64,000 nt of DNA from Hericium rajendrae. Lineage: Eukaryota > Basidiomycota > Agaricomycetes > Russulales > Hericiaceae. The stretch spans positions 3,086,320 to 3,150,319 of the forward strand of contig CM065884.1 of NCBI GenBank assembly GCA_033439255.1, written 5' to 3'. Every line of letters starts with the position of its first letter. Position 1 is the first letter of the stretch. Under the pieces are notes generated by a model. The model was given only the letters and a program-made list of their open reading frames with translations, did no database searches and was not told the origin of the DNA. Both the position numbers and the translations under genes were made by a program. Shown one piece after another: positions 1 through 10,930 of this stretch.

Positions 1-3000
1 CCGCCACTCACTGCCGGCCAGAGCTCCTACACAATGTGGGTTGGCGACTTCAATTGTCACCATCCTGCCTGGGACAATCCAAGCGACGAACGGTACTTCA
101 CGCCTCGGAACATTGAGGCTGCGGATTTCCTCCAGGATACATGCAGTTCTTTAGGCCTCGTGATGATCCTTCCTGCAGGCATACCGACCCATCGTCATAA
201 AGTCACTAAGCTATGGTCTCGCTTAGATAATGTCTTCGCCTCAGAGGAAGCGAAGGATCTATTCACGGTCTGTGACACCACCCCTGAGATTATGGACGCT
301 GATCACGTTCCGATTCGGAGTGTCATAGACATTCCACTCGCACAGGCTGCACAGCCGCAGCGCCCCAACTTTCGGGGCACCGACTGGACTGCTTTCGCTG
401 AGAAACTTCAAAGCGAGCTAGGCGGTGTACGAGCGCCAGCGTTTCTACGTACGCCATCAGACTATGACCGCGCCTGTGCTGACCTTACATCGGTCCTGCA
501 ACGGACAATCGATGCGATGGTCCCGCTATCCAAACCCTGCCCGCATAGCAAACGCTGGTGGAGTGCAGACCTTAGCGCCATACAGAAAGAACGAAACAAG
601 CTGAGTCGCGCTTCACACAAACTGCGGGGTGTCCCTCACCATGCATGTCACGAGAAACTCAAGGACGCGAATACGCGTTACAGCAAAGCTATTCGCGCAG
701 CCAAGATGCAATACTGGGAAGATTGGCTGGAGGATGTCGAAGGTGCTGATGTCTGGACAGCAAACCGTTATCTCACGGAACCCTCCATCGACGGAGGAAA
801 AACTCACATACCGACGCTTCAACGAGTGCAGCCGGACGGCTCGTCACAGGCAGTCAACTCTAATGCCGAGAAGAGTCAATACCTGGCGAGTTCTTTCTTC
901 CCACCACCCCCTGCTGCGTCCTCGGTACCTCTCGATACCGACTTCCTTGAGCCTCTAGATGACCCGGCGCCCTTCACGCGTGCACGGATCAAGGCACAGA
1001 TCGCGAAGCTAAGTCCCTTCAAAGCACCGGGCCCTGATGGTATACCTAATGTGGTCCTCATGCACAGCGCAGATCACATTGTCAACCACCTGTATTACAT
1101 CTATGAAGCTTCGCTCCGCCTGGATGCGTATTATGGACCCTGGCAAGAGTTCATCACCGTGGTCCTGCGTAAACCAGGGAAGCCACGTTATGACCTACCC
1201 AAGGCATATCGGCCAATAGCCCTGCTCAACACGCTCGGTAAGGTTCTTTCTGCGCTAGTGGCAGACCAAATCACGTTCCTCGGTGAAAAACATGGCCTAC
1301 TCCCACCTACGCACTTTGGTGGGAGGCCGGGGCGAATGACCACAGATGCTATGCATCTGCTAGTCCAGACTGTCCGCGACGCCTGGCGACAACATAAGGT
1401 GGTATCTGCTCTTTTTCTGGACATCAAAGGTGCCTTTCCCAATGCCGTTACTGATCGACTCATCCACAACCTCCGACGGTGTCGGATTCCAGTTGTCTAC
1501 ACAGACTTCATTGGCCGTATGTTATGGGGTCACAGCACGTGCCTCCGATTCGATGCTTTCCTCTCTGACCCCATCAATATAACAAATGGAATTGGTCAGG
1601 GTGACCCACTCTCTATGATACTCTATCTTTATTACAATGCTGACCTTTTAGATATCCCGATTGCCCACTCGCGATCTGAATGTGCTATGGCCTTTGTGGA
1701 TGATGGTATTCTCATAGCCATCGGCCCCACCTTTACTGATACACATGGAACCCTTCATAGCATGATGATGCGCACAGGCGGCGCCATTGATTGGTCGAAT
1801 GAACACAACTCGAAATTCGAGTTCAGCAAACTAGCCTTGATGGACTTCGCTCCCATCGGGAGTCAGAAAGTAGGCATGCCATTGGAGCTGCCCTCCATCA
1901 CTGTGCCACTCTCGGACAGTACAAAGTACCTGGGCGTCATGTTCGACTCCCGCCTCACCTGGAAAGTTCAAAGTCAATACGCAATAAAGAAGGGTACAAC
2001 ATGGGTACTGTCACGGATCGCTCCATTTCTCTCCGCCTTCTTCTCTGCCATCAAGGCATCGCGTCGGTCATGTGCTCCAGCAGCCCCATCACATGTTCAC
2101 TTCCTCACATGACCTGGGGCTATCCTTCACCCATGCCCTTGTTCCCCTTTGGGACATCCTATTGTTCTCCCTCCCATTGTTCTCCTTTTGGCCACCATTG
2201 TTCTCACTCTATTGTTCGACCCGTTATGGTGTCCATTGTTCTTTTCCCATTGTCGTCCCAGTACTTATAGGCTCCCTGTCGCTCGCCTATTTCCCTAGAT
2301 TGTCCATTTCGTCTGTACCGTACTGTACCTCCAATACAGGTCACTGCGCTGCTAGTCGCTCTCTGCTCTCTCGCTCCCATCATCGCTGGTGACTTGGGTG
2401 GTTCTCTGCTGTCTACGACCGAGTCTTGACAGGTACTCGCCTTGCGTCGCTTGGCGCGCCCATCCCACGGAATCACCGCATGCCACGTACGTCAACTTTA
2501 CATTGCTGTTGCCATCCCGAAGATGCTCTATGCCCTAGATGTCTGGTGCATTCCCGCACACCCATCGCCGACCGGCCATGGTCCCCGACGAGGCTCTATC
2601 GGTGTTATCGAAGCCCTTGGCCGGGTGCAACGCTTAGGGGCCCTGGCTGTCACGGGTGGGCTGCGTACCTCGCCGAAGGTAGCACTGGATGCACATGCCC
2701 ATCTTCTGCCTATGGATCTTCTGGTCAACAAGTCCTGTCACAGGGCAGTTGTACGTCTCTCCACCCTCCATCCCTCCCATCCTCTGGCATCGCTGGTCAA
2801 GAAATGTGCAAAGAGATTTGTAGCGCGTCACCGTGCACCACTTCACCACCTCTTTCACATCTTCCCCACCCCACCTGCCATCTACGAGACTATACCCGCA
2901 GTCTGGCACAACCCTGCCAAGCCTCTCCCCTACTCGACGGAAATCGCAGCTGACCGAAAGGCAGCTGTTGATGCGGAAACCGAATGCATGGACGTTATCC

Positions 3001-3818
3001 GAGTTTACTCGGATGGCTCAGCACACGATGGGGGAGTCGGGGCTGCAGCCGTCTTGATCCGGGATGGACGCGCGCAACGCACACTTCGCTACTACTTGGG
3101 GCCCGACACTGAGCACACCGTGTTCGAGGCAGAACTAGCTGCCACACTGCTCGCCCTCGAGCTTCTGCACACGGAGAAGAATGCCTCTAAGGCGACATCA
3201 ATAGCCGTTGACAATCAGGCAGCAATTCATGCCTTGCACTGCTCCAAGCCGCGCCTGGGTCATCATCTTGCAGCAGCCTTCCGCCGTGCTGCCACCCGAC
3301 TAGACGGACAACGTGGAAAGACATACAGTCTTCGGGTTCGATGGATTGCAGGACATGAGGGCTGCGATGGGAATGAACTGGCTGATGTGGCAGCAAAGAA
3401 GGCAGCTGAAGGCCATGCCAGCCCGAAGGCCTCGCTCCCCCAGTACCTCCGCAAGCCCATGCTGCACAGCGTCGCTGCGGCGAAGCAAACTCACTTGCAG
3501 GCACTGAGGGCACAGTGGAGCACGCGCTGGAAGGAAGACGCCGCTTGTGACCGGTTCCGGCGGCTCGACCCCAAACTACCAGGGAAGTCTTACATGTCAC
3601 TTCTTTCCAAGGCTGACGTGCTGCGTCGCTCTCATGCTAGCATTCTGTTCCAACTCCGTGTTGGTCACGTTCCGCTCAACCACTACCTTCATCGGTTCGC
3701 CAAAGCGGCCGAGCCACATCCGAAAGGATGTGCATGGTGTGACTGCGAAGATGAGATGGTTTACCACTACCTACTCAAATGTCCAGAATTCCAAGGCGAG
3801 CGCGAAGCTCTTCAGTGA
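1..3818 (+). pseudogene. LINE ORF: endonuclease / reverse transcriptase / RNase H, split by a solo LTR
   Basis: The first half (1-2008) has the end of an AP-type endonuclease (GDFNCHHPAWD near the start, SRLDNVFAS, DADHVP) and then a reverse transcriptase with SPFKAPGPDGIPN, the palm motif FVDDG near 1695-1709, and KYLGVMFD. The second half (2437-3818) has RNase H (VYSDGSAHDGG, later DNQAAIHAL and GNELAD) and ends in a CxxC...H...C knuckle (CAWCDCEDEMVYHYLLKC). The halves sit in frames that differ by exactly the inserted 428 bases (LTR plus one target duplicate), so the ORF was intact before insertion. The protein copies and inserts the element's RNA. The copy is now inactive unless the LTR is removed. 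Confidence 0.88.
2009..2431 (+). mobile_element. Solo LTR of the local Gypsy family, inside the LINE ORF
   Basis: This 423-bp block begins TGTCACGG and ends CTTGACA (TG...CA termini). It is flanked by the perfect 5-bp duplication GGTAC (2004-2008 and 2432-2436). Its sequence matches, in reverse orientation, the LTR at 10931-11337 and the LTR fragment at 4568-4681. No internal element sequence remains, so it is a solo LTR, normally left by recombination between the two LTRs of an inserted element. It interrupts the reverse-transcriptase ORF without other damage. Confidence 0.93.
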
Positions 3819-4567
3819 GCACTGAAGGTCCGCCGGGGCCTGCTGATCGGCCATCTCCTCACGGGGGAAAAAGCGGTCATACCGTTGATGCGATTCGTCA
3901 CATCAACGCGTCGTTTCACAGGACTCGGTATGTTACCATCGAATTCATAAAACTTGCGACTCTGCTAGGCCCCTCTACATGTACTTCAGATCACGGGGTG
4001 CCTCGGTGCCCCACCCCCCTCCTGCACTACAGTCTCGTGGCTTCGCCTCCACGACAAGACGAATTACAAAATCGGGCACTTCAGGCAGGTTGGAAGGATA
4101 TGGATTGGTGGGAGAATAGTTTGCGCATGGGTGGTGATAAGAGATGGACAGGAACAGGCTATGTACGTGATTTGCGGTAAAGCCACTGCCCGTCCACCCT
4201 CTCAACATCGCCCCGGCTCTGACTCCGACGTCTCACGGCGTCAGCCTGGTGCTCAATCCCAGTGGCCTTCAAAAAGCCCTAAGGCACCTCCGACACACTC
4301 ACTCTCCCATATCCCCTCCTCCTGCTCCCTGTGCCCGACCTGTTCTTCAGGCCGGTGCTCGCCCTGTGCTCGCGCATGGGGGAGAGCCATTATGTTGCCA
4401 ATATTCACCAGCAGATTTCTCTCAAGCAAAAGGTACCTCACTCGGGGGTCACTCAATGTTTTTCAGATGGGCGGTGGCATTCGGGCGGGGTAGCACTATC
4501 ATGTAATGCCGCATGGCGCAACAGCGCCGCATGGCAATATGGATTAAAAAAAAAAAAAAAAAAAAAA

Positions 4568-4681
4568 TAGCCCCAGGTCATGTGAGGAAGTGAACATGTG
4601 ATGGGGCTGCTGGAGCACATGACTGATGCAATGCCTTGATGGCAGAGAAGAAGGCAGAGAGAAATGGAGCGATCCGTGACA
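4568..4681 (-). repeat. 3' LTR remnant of the Gypsy element
   Basis: This is the reverse complement of the first 114 bp of the LTR: it runs from TGTCACGG at 4681 leftward to the LINE poly-A at 4567. It contains the 16-bp segment AGGAAGTGAACATGTG seen in the solo LTR (2009-2431) and missing from the 5' LTR. The pol reading frame runs into it and stops at 4578-4580. Confidence 0.9.
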
Positions 4682-5387
4682 TCACCCCCTCTCTAAGACG
4701 CACTTTCGCCTGGAGTGCGTGATGAGCATGGACGGGGTTGAGGTAGATGAGTCCGCGAAGATTGGGAGCCTTGAGTGCATGCGGATGGCGGGTGTAGAAG
4801 TCGGTGATTGCACCATGGGCATTGGAAAGGGAGGTACGTGAGAGCCACTGATTTTCTGAATCAGGGTAGCCTGCCCATTTGACGAGATATTCAATGCTGC
4901 ATTTGTTCCGGGTGAGACGAGCATCGAGGACAGACTCAACTTCGTACTCTTCCTCGCCCTCCACAAGGTCAGGTGGTGGTGCAGGGAAGTTGGGACCATG
5001 AGCATCGGTTTCCTTGTAAGGGGACAACAGGGACGTGTGGAACACCGGGTGGATACGCCAGGTGGGCGGTAGCTTTAGTCGATAAGAGACTGGGCCCAGG
5101 ACGTCAGTGATTTCAAAAGGTCCCAGGCGTCGATCAGCAAGCTTAGCTTTGGGTCGTGTGGTTTTGATGTTCTTGCCATCGAGCCAGACCTTGTCACCAA
5201 CCTGGAAGTGGATGGTGTCGTGCATATGGTCCTGGTTGTTGCGCTTCATGAGATCAGCAGCTGTTTGAAGGCTGGCCTGGACCTCAGTGCGAAGTTGTTC
5301 GAGGTGACGGAAACAATCCTTGACGGCGGGTGTAGACGATGTGGGGTTGACAGTGGGGATGGCAGTGGGAATATAGCCGAGGAGCAT
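4578..5387 (-). pseudogene. Gypsy pol, part 4: integrase C-terminus and chromodomain
   Basis: This 269-residue frame is continuous with the upstream integrase except for a TGA at 5400-5402. The first half is the integrase C-terminal GPY/F-like region (RLGPFEITDVLGPVSYRLKL). Residues near 140-185 form a chromodomain (YEVESVLDAR...EYLVKWAGY...ENQWL), which in chromoviruses steers integration toward particular chromatin. The frame passes through the polypurine tract into the 3' LTR before stopping, so the last 34 residues are LTR-encoded. It is in the same frame as the other pol parts. Confidence 0.88.
4682..4696 (-). other. Polypurine tract of the Gypsy element
   Basis: On the minus strand a purine-rich run (AGAGAGGGGGTGA) lies directly before the LTR start TGTCACGG. 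This is where plus-strand DNA synthesis is primed in LTR retroelements. It overlaps the coding frame of the pol C-terminus. Confidence 0.75.
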
Positions 5388-5399
5388 TTCAAATGGAGC

Positions 5400-6728
5400 T
5401 CAGTTAGTGGCGCTGTGGATACGGTGGTTGTGCGAGAACTCAGCATAAGGAAGCCATTGGACCCAATCATCCTGACGGTAGTTGCAGAAGGTACGAAGGA
5501 ACTGCTCGAGTTCTTGATTGACGCGTTCTGACTCGCCGTCGGTCTGTGGATGATAGGCGGTGCTGAGGGAGGACTTGATACCAAGTTTGTCAAAGACGCC
5601 ACGCATGACTTTGCCTGCATACTGTGGGCCACGATCAGAGATGAGGCGTTCCCAGAGGCCGTAGTTCCGATAAATCCTGTCAAAAAGGATGTCGACTGTG
5701 CCATCACTGGTAATGGTCTCTTTACAAGGAGTGAAGGAGACATGCTTTGTAAAACGGTCGACGACCACATTGATGGAGTCATAGCCTTGGCATTCTGGGA
5801 GTTTGACGATGAAGTCCGAGGTAATGTCTTGGAAGGGATGGGTAGGGATGGCATTGGGAATTGTTTCAACATGAGGGCAGTGATTTTGAACCTTGGTGGC
5901 CTGGCAGGTAGCACAGCCATCAACATAATCACGAACGAAGACAGACATACCAGGCCACCAGTAGTTGTGACTGAGGAGCTCATAGGTCTTGTAGCATCCT
6001 GGGTGACCAGCCATGGGGGTGTCATGATGCAGCTTGACGATGTCCCGACGAAGGTCCTTGTCAGCAGGGATGTAGACTTTGCCACGAAAGAGGATGAGGC
6101 CATCCTTGTAGTTCCATTCTTGGAGGTTCTTGACGAGGGAGCGAGGACCATTGTTCAGGATCACATCAAGGGCTTGAACAACCTCAATGTCCTTGGTCTT
6201 GGCATTGCGAATGCATTGGCGAAGATCAGCATTGCCAATAGACTTGACAGCAGCTGGACGTGTAGCACGGATCTGGAAGTACTTGGGGTCGAGGAGGACA
6301 CGATCGGAGTTGTCGTCGTCCACCCCCTCTCTATGGTCAGGTCGCCTCGACATGGCATCTGGTCGGTGATGAATACCAGGTTTGTGGATCAGGGTGAAGT
6401 CAAAACGAGTGAGGAAGAGAGCCCAGCGAGCTTGACGACGACTCAGCTTTTGGGCAGACTTGAAGTATTCCAGGTTCTTATGATCGGTCCAGATCTCCAC
6501 AGTATGGGGAGAACCTTCTAGGTAGTGGTGCCAGGCTTCGAGGGCACGGATGATGGCCAGGAGTTCCTTGTCATAGATGTCATAGTTGCGTTCAGGGGCA
6601 GTGAAGGCCTTGGAGATGTAAGCAACAGGGTGCCATTGCTCGTCCTCCCCGCGCTGGGATAGGATACCTCCTGTGGCATAGTCTGAGGCATTGACCTCAA
6701 CCAGGTAGGGTTTGGACGGGTCAGGCAT
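5400..6728 (-). pseudogene. Gypsy pol, part 3: RNase H and integrase core
   Basis: The N-terminal part is a Ty3-type RNase H (EVNASDYATGGILSQ, NYDIYDKELLAI, TDHKNLEYF). An integrase follows, with an HHCC zinc-binding module (HHDTPMAGHPG ... CATCQATK) and a DDE core (DFIVKLP, ISDRGPQYAG, and the downstream Glu in DGESERVNQELE). It is bounded by a TAA at 6780-6782 on its N-terminal side and a TGA at 5400-5402 on its C-terminal side. Both are in the frame shared by all pol segments, so they read as nonsense mutations in one former polyprotein. Confidence 0.9.
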
Positions 6729-6779
6729 GATAAGGACTGGGGACGAGGTGAACGCAGCTTTAAGAGCCTCAAAGGCATG

Positions 6780-7883
6780 TTAACATTCAGCAGACCAGGC
6801 CCAAGGATGGTCTTTCTTGGTAAGGTCAAACATGGGACGAGCGACTTTGGAGAAGTCCTGGATAAAGCGTCGATAGAAGTTGCCAAAGCCAACAAAGGAC
6901 TGGACGTCCTTGACGTTACGAGGGGCAGGCCATTCAGCAATGCCTGCAACCTTGACGGGGTCCATAGCGAGCGTGTTATGGGAGATGATGAGACCGAGGA
7001 ACTCAACTGAGGGCTGCTCAAAAGAGCACTTTTCTGGTTTGAGGAAGAGGTCATTGTCCTGGAGGCGTTGGAGGACCTTGCGCACGAGGTCGCGATGTTC
7101 TTCAAGGGTTTCGGTGAAAATGAGGATATCGTCCATGTAGATGACGACTTTGCCCGTGTCGATGAGATCCTTGAAAAGTTCATTCATCATTCCTTGGAAC
7201 GTGGCAGGGGAGTTTGTAAGACCAAAAAACATCACCAGGGGTTCAAAGAGACCGCGGTTGGTTTTGAAGGCAGCTTTCCATTCATCGCCCTCCTTGATGC
7301 GAACATTGTTGTAACCCCAACGAACGTCCATCTTGGAGAAGACTTTGGCACCCTTGAGCTTGTCAACGAGTTCAGAGATGAGGGGCAGGGGATATTCATT
7401 CTTGATGGTGCCTTTGTTGAGGGTGCGATAGTCCTGGACGGGGCATAGTTTTCCATCTTTTTTCTTGATAAAGAAGAAGGGACTTGCCATAGGGGATTTG
7501 GAAGGATGGATGTAGCCTTTCTTGACCTGGTCATCAAGGAATGAATCGAGGCCCTCCTGCTCAGTAGGAGCCATGGGATAGACCTTGCAGGAGCGGGGTT
7601 CAAAACCATCTTTCAGGTCAATGGCGTGATCCCAAGGGTGACATTCAGGGAGGCGATGGGAGGATTCCTCGTCGAAGACAGGTTGGAAATCCTGATACTG
7701 AGGGGGAACCATCTCAGCAAAGGACTTCTCTGCAACACGAGTGGCCACACGCTCAGCCAGTTTCTGAGCATTGGTGAAAGAGCGACGGATACGGATGGTG
7801 TGTTGGTAGTCGGGGTCGTCATCTGGTGGGGGTGGTGTGTCCCAGTCAGGGAGAACACCAGCTAGGCGAAGGCCCTCTTCCAC
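6780..7883 (-). pseudogene. Gypsy pol, part 2: reverse transcriptase
   Basis: A clear Ty3/Gypsy reverse transcriptase: LDSFLDDQVKKGYIHPSKSP, QDYRTLNKGTIKNEYPLPLI, MDVRWGYNNVRI, the catalytic YMDDILIF motif, and FLGLIIS. The segment ends at TAA (6780-6782), where a Gln codon is likely ancestral. It starts just after a TGA (7905-7907) that separates it from the protease segment in the same frame. Confidence 0.92.
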
Positions 7884-7904
7884 CCAGTCATCATCGACGT
7901 TAGG

Positions 7905-8684
7905 TCAGGGGTCATCGTCCTCAGTGAATAGGTGTGCAGGGACTTTGGACAGGTGGATGCAGCGAAGGCGGACACCTTGGACTCGGCGAGCAGGGATCAC
8001 GTACTTGGGAAGTGGGGCAGCAACGAATGGTGGGGGCAGTGGGAGCAATGGAGGGGGGCAAGGTGGAGGGAGCAGTACTGCAGCAGCGCTGAGGACTGGT
8101 GGACAAGGGGCTGACTGGCAGCATTCAGTGCGAGTGGACAGGTTCTCGACCGGGGGTTTATTCAGAGTGCAAGAGGGAGGGCAGCGAGTCATGTCGACAC
8201 GACGAGAGACCCAATCAATTTCAGGGTTGTGCTCCTGTAACCAATCGGTCCCAAGGATGATGTCATAGTCACCAATGTCAATGAGATAGAACTCAGCTGT
8301 CTCCTCATGGAAGGATGTCGAGTCCTTGGCATAAATGCGGATGTTCTGGTTGACTGAATAGCGAACCCAGCCCATGATGTTTTCGGAGTTGTCCACATTG
8401 CGAACGGGGAAGGGTTTAGGGAGTTTCTTGAGGGGGAACTGGTGTTTCTTGGCAAACTCGGGGTGCATAATGATGCCTTCTGCACCACTATCGAGAAGTG
8501 CCTCAGCGTCGATTTGTTTCTTGATCGGGGCAGTGATAATCTTGGCCTGGAGCGTAATGGACGGTGTCTGACGGTTGGGTGTGATAGCGGACATGCGCAG
8601 AGACGATGGATACAATTGCTCACAGGGGTCGGATAGTACAGAGAAGCGATTCGACGGATCAAAGAAATGTTTCTTGCCACCCAT
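7905..8684 (-). pseudogene. Gypsy pol, part 1: retropepsin-like protease
   Basis: The aspartic protease motif ALLDSGAEGIIMHPEFA (Asp-Ser-Gly) lies near residues 60-76, followed by DYDIILGTDWLQEHNPEIDW, the usual flap and C-terminal hydrophobic motif of Ty3-type proteases. The remainder is a Pro-rich linker ending at a TGA (7905-7907). The ORF starts 23 bp after the gag stop and in another frame, so expression would need a frameshift or re-initiation. Confidence 0.85.
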
Positions 8685-8707
8685 GGACGACGTGACCGGG
8701 GGGCGCT

Positions 8708-10309
8708 TTAAAAACCCTCAACCATATCCTTTAACGCAGCCTTTGCCTCTTCCCTCTCTTCCTCGCTCAAGTCCTTCAACTGCGACGATAAGTCGGCGAT
8801 GGACCTGTTGATGGCGGGGACAGCAAGGGCGGCAGCTGCATCTTCTGGAGCTACTCCCGGGGCAGAGCCGGTTTCTAGCGCTTGAACACGAGGGATTGGG
8901 GCACGGGGGTTGGAGTCGGCATTGAGGGGGCAGTCGCGAAAGCCATGGCCCTTCTGGCGACAGCGGAAGCAACCGCCCTCACACCTGAGGCGCTCACGGT
9001 CAGGCTCCGAGAGTTTGGGCAGTTGGGCACCTGTAGCAGCAACTGTGCGGGATCGGCCAGTAGATGCGGACTGAGGGAAGCGAGTGCTCACTGGGGTGCG
9101 CCCAGTTGTAGGGCGGGGACTCTGGAACCGGGTGCGCATGAGGTAGGCAGCATTCCTGTCATGGGCCCTCGCCTTCCACTCGACCAGGGTGGTGGGCGTG
9201 GGGTAGCTGCGCTGGCAATCATCGCGCAGGGTGCTGTTGAGGCCATGCAGGAACCAGTCGATCAGGGCCACATCATTGTAGCCGGTGCGAGGGGCGAAGG
9301 ACTCAAACTCGGTGATGTAGTCGACTACCGGGTGCGTACCCATCTGGAGGGTCTGGATAGCATGGGAGGCATCTTTGGAGTTGTCGAGGGGAGAGAAGTC
9401 CAAGTTGAAGCGAGTTCGAAGGGCGGTGAGGTTGGCGTAACGGGGAACATGAGCTGGAGATGTGTTTGCAACCACGAGATCGTCATCCTCGAGGATCTCC
9501 TCGACACGCTGGGTGGCCCACTGGCCGGCAATAGGGCCCTGGCAGAGGTCGAGGAAGAGGGAGATCTGGGCGGTATCATCTTTATACCTGACAGAGTTGG
9601 CGCGAAGGAATAAGCGAATACGCAGCTGGAATTCCTTGGACTTGGAACGATCTCCCTCAAAGGGAGCAGGTTTGACGCCGATCTCAGGGTTGGACATGTC
9701 AATGGACGGCTGAACAGGGGGAGCTGTGGCGATGATTGGTTTGACGTTGACGGTGGATGTCGATGCAACAGCGGCAATGGGTGGAGCAGGTGAGGGGACT
9801 GGTACTGGGGTAGGCGTCGAAACAGGTGGTGGTGGTGGGGCCCGAAGGGTATCGAGGCAGGTAGCTTGTTGCTGAGCGAGATTCTCTATAACTGCCTGAG
9901 AGAGTGCAAGTTCTGCAGTGGTTAAGAAGAGGGTACTGGCCTGCCAAAACCACAGGTCACTTTCTTCTACGAGGCTGGGTCTCCAACTGACTACAAACTG
10001 ATTGGTGTCGGAGCGGTATGCGTAGTAGTTGTTGGTTACCGGGTTGAAGGTAATACCTGAGGGAACAACAAGTGGTGTGGTGCGAGCAGGGGGAGAATCT
10101 GCACTAGGAAGGGCGACGGTGGGAAGCAGTGGGGTAGCGGGGTGTTGGCGGCGGTGTTCTGTGGCTGCGACGTCGAAGTCGTTAAGCTCGAGGTCTGCCT
10201 GGTCGTCATGATCAGCGAAGTACCACTGTGCGGGACCATCGTCGTCCTCCGAGACAAAGTCTATTCGAACGATGCCAGAAAGGGTGTAGATGAAGTATTT
10301 GTCAAGCAA
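8708..10309 (-). CDS. Gypsy gag
   Basis: An uninterrupted 533-residue frame. It has an acidic Pro/Ala-rich N-terminal half, a helical capsid-like middle with the Ty3-type retrotransposon gag signature (PFEGDRSKSKEFQLRI, then RTRFNLDF and TALVEWKARAHD), and one CCHC zinc knuckle near residue 450 (CFRCRQKGHGFRDCP) that would bind genomic RNA. The C-terminus is a short coiled-coil-like stretch (SIADLSSQLKDLSEEE). This is the only element ORF still open from end to end. The true start is uncertain because the frame begins at a Leu/Met codon. Confidence 0.85.
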   Translation of the reverse strand: MLDKYFIYTLSGIVRIDFVSEDDDGPAQWYFADHDDQADLELNDFDVAATEHRRQHPATPLLPTVALPSADSPPARTTPLVVPSGITFNPVTNNYYAYRSDTNQFVVSWRPSLVEESDLWFWQASTLFLTTAELALSQAVIENLAQQQATCLDTLRAPPPPPVSTPTPVPVPSPAPPIAAVASTSTVNVKPIIATAPPVQPSIDMSNPEIGVKPAPFEGDRSKSKEFQLRIRLFLRANSVRYKDDTAQISLFLDLCQGPIAGQWATQRVEEILEDDDLVVANTSPAHVPRYANLTALRTRFNLDFSPLDNSKDASHAIQTLQMGTHPVVDYITEFESFAPRTGYNDVALIDWFLHGLNSTLRDDCQRSYPTPTTLVEWKARAHDRNAAYLMRTRFQSPRPTTGRTPVSTRFPQSASTGRSRTVAATGAQLPKLSEPDRERLRCEGGCFRCRQKGHGFRDCPLNADSNPRAPIPRVQALETGSAPGVAPEDAAAALAVPAINRSIADLSSQLKDLSEEEREEAKAALKDMVEGF

Positions 10310-10377
10310 GGCAAAGACGCCAAGTGGGTATGGTTCTGTGGTCTGGAAACGGGGGTCGGTGGGATCAATGGTGAGGT

Positions 10378-10743
10378 CTAGAGGAAGTCAGCCACAACTG
10401 GGCGACGACCAAGAGCATGAGGGTACAGGGGGTCCGAGTACGGGGTTCTGAGGAATCGGTGGCCGAGGCGTTCTCTGGCCCACACAGGCTCAGGCGAGGG
10501 TTCTGGGGTGAAGAGACCTAGTGTGCAAAAGGGGAACGAGGTCGATGGTAGGATACTTGCAGGGGATCCTCGGTTGGGTTGGCGACAGTGGTAAGCAATG
10601 TCCGAGGCGCCGAACGTGAATTCTTGCAAGTCGACGTCAAAGGAAACTCGAATTCGAACATATAAGGCAATGGAGATAGCACCTGCACGTGGTTTCCACG
10701 ACCTCAATCGAAACCAAACTCCTTCGGCTTCCCAACGCTTCAC
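10378..10743 (-). CDS. Unassigned ORF between primer-binding site and gag
   Basis: A 121-residue frame on the element's coding strand, downstream of the 5' LTR and upstream of gag in a different frame. It contains WFRLRSWKPRAGAISIALYVRI and VWARERLGHRFLRTPYSDPLYPHALGRR. I recognise no domain. It may be a decayed 5' part of gag, a separate leader ORF, or chance. Confidence 0.3.
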   Translation of the reverse strand: MKRWEAEGVWFRLRSWKPRAGAISIALYVRIRVSFDVDLQEFTFGASDIAYHCRQPNRGSPASILPSTSFPFCTLGLFTPEPSPEPVWARERLGHRFLRTPYSDPLYPHALGRRPVVADFL

Positions 10744-10908
10744 AGCACAATAGCGGAGGAGGGGGATGAGTGCACTGCCCTCGATGGTGTTGGCGATGGG
10801 AAAGGGGAGATGAGGTTGATGGAATGGATGTCGAGATTCGGTGAAGATGTCGGCGGTGAAGGGTTCAAAGAAGAAAGGTATGATGGGCGATAGTAGGGAG
10901 GTGAGGCG

Positions 10909-10928
10909 GGTGTATGAGAGATTGTCCA
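10909..10928 (-). other. Probable primer-binding site
   Basis: On the minus strand the 5' LTR ends CTTGACA. Two bases later TGGACAATCTCTCATACACC begins with the TGG expected to pair with a tRNA 3' CCA end. I could not assign the tRNA. Confidence 0.55.
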
Positions 10929-10930
10929 GG

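Larger units (their letters stand above)
1..4567 (+). mobile_element. Non-LTR retrotransposon (LINE) with RNase H, 5' end outside window
   Basis: The element reads endonuclease C-terminus, reverse transcriptase, RNase H, a Cys/His knuckle, an untranslated 3' tail (3819-4545) and a run of 22 A (4546-4567). This is the layout of a target-primed non-LTR element. The frame is already open at base 1, so the 5' end lies to the left. The poly-A tail abuts LTR sequence at 4568, so the LINE landed in the 3' LTR of the neighbouring Gypsy element. Its own target-site duplication would be at the missing 5' end. A solo LTR interrupts the ORF at 2009-2431. Confidence 0.9.

Noticed and set aside
5550-6521. 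323-codon plus-strand ORF
   Set aside because: It lies antisense to the Gypsy RNase H/integrase, which has clear catalytic motifs; it is a shadow frame.
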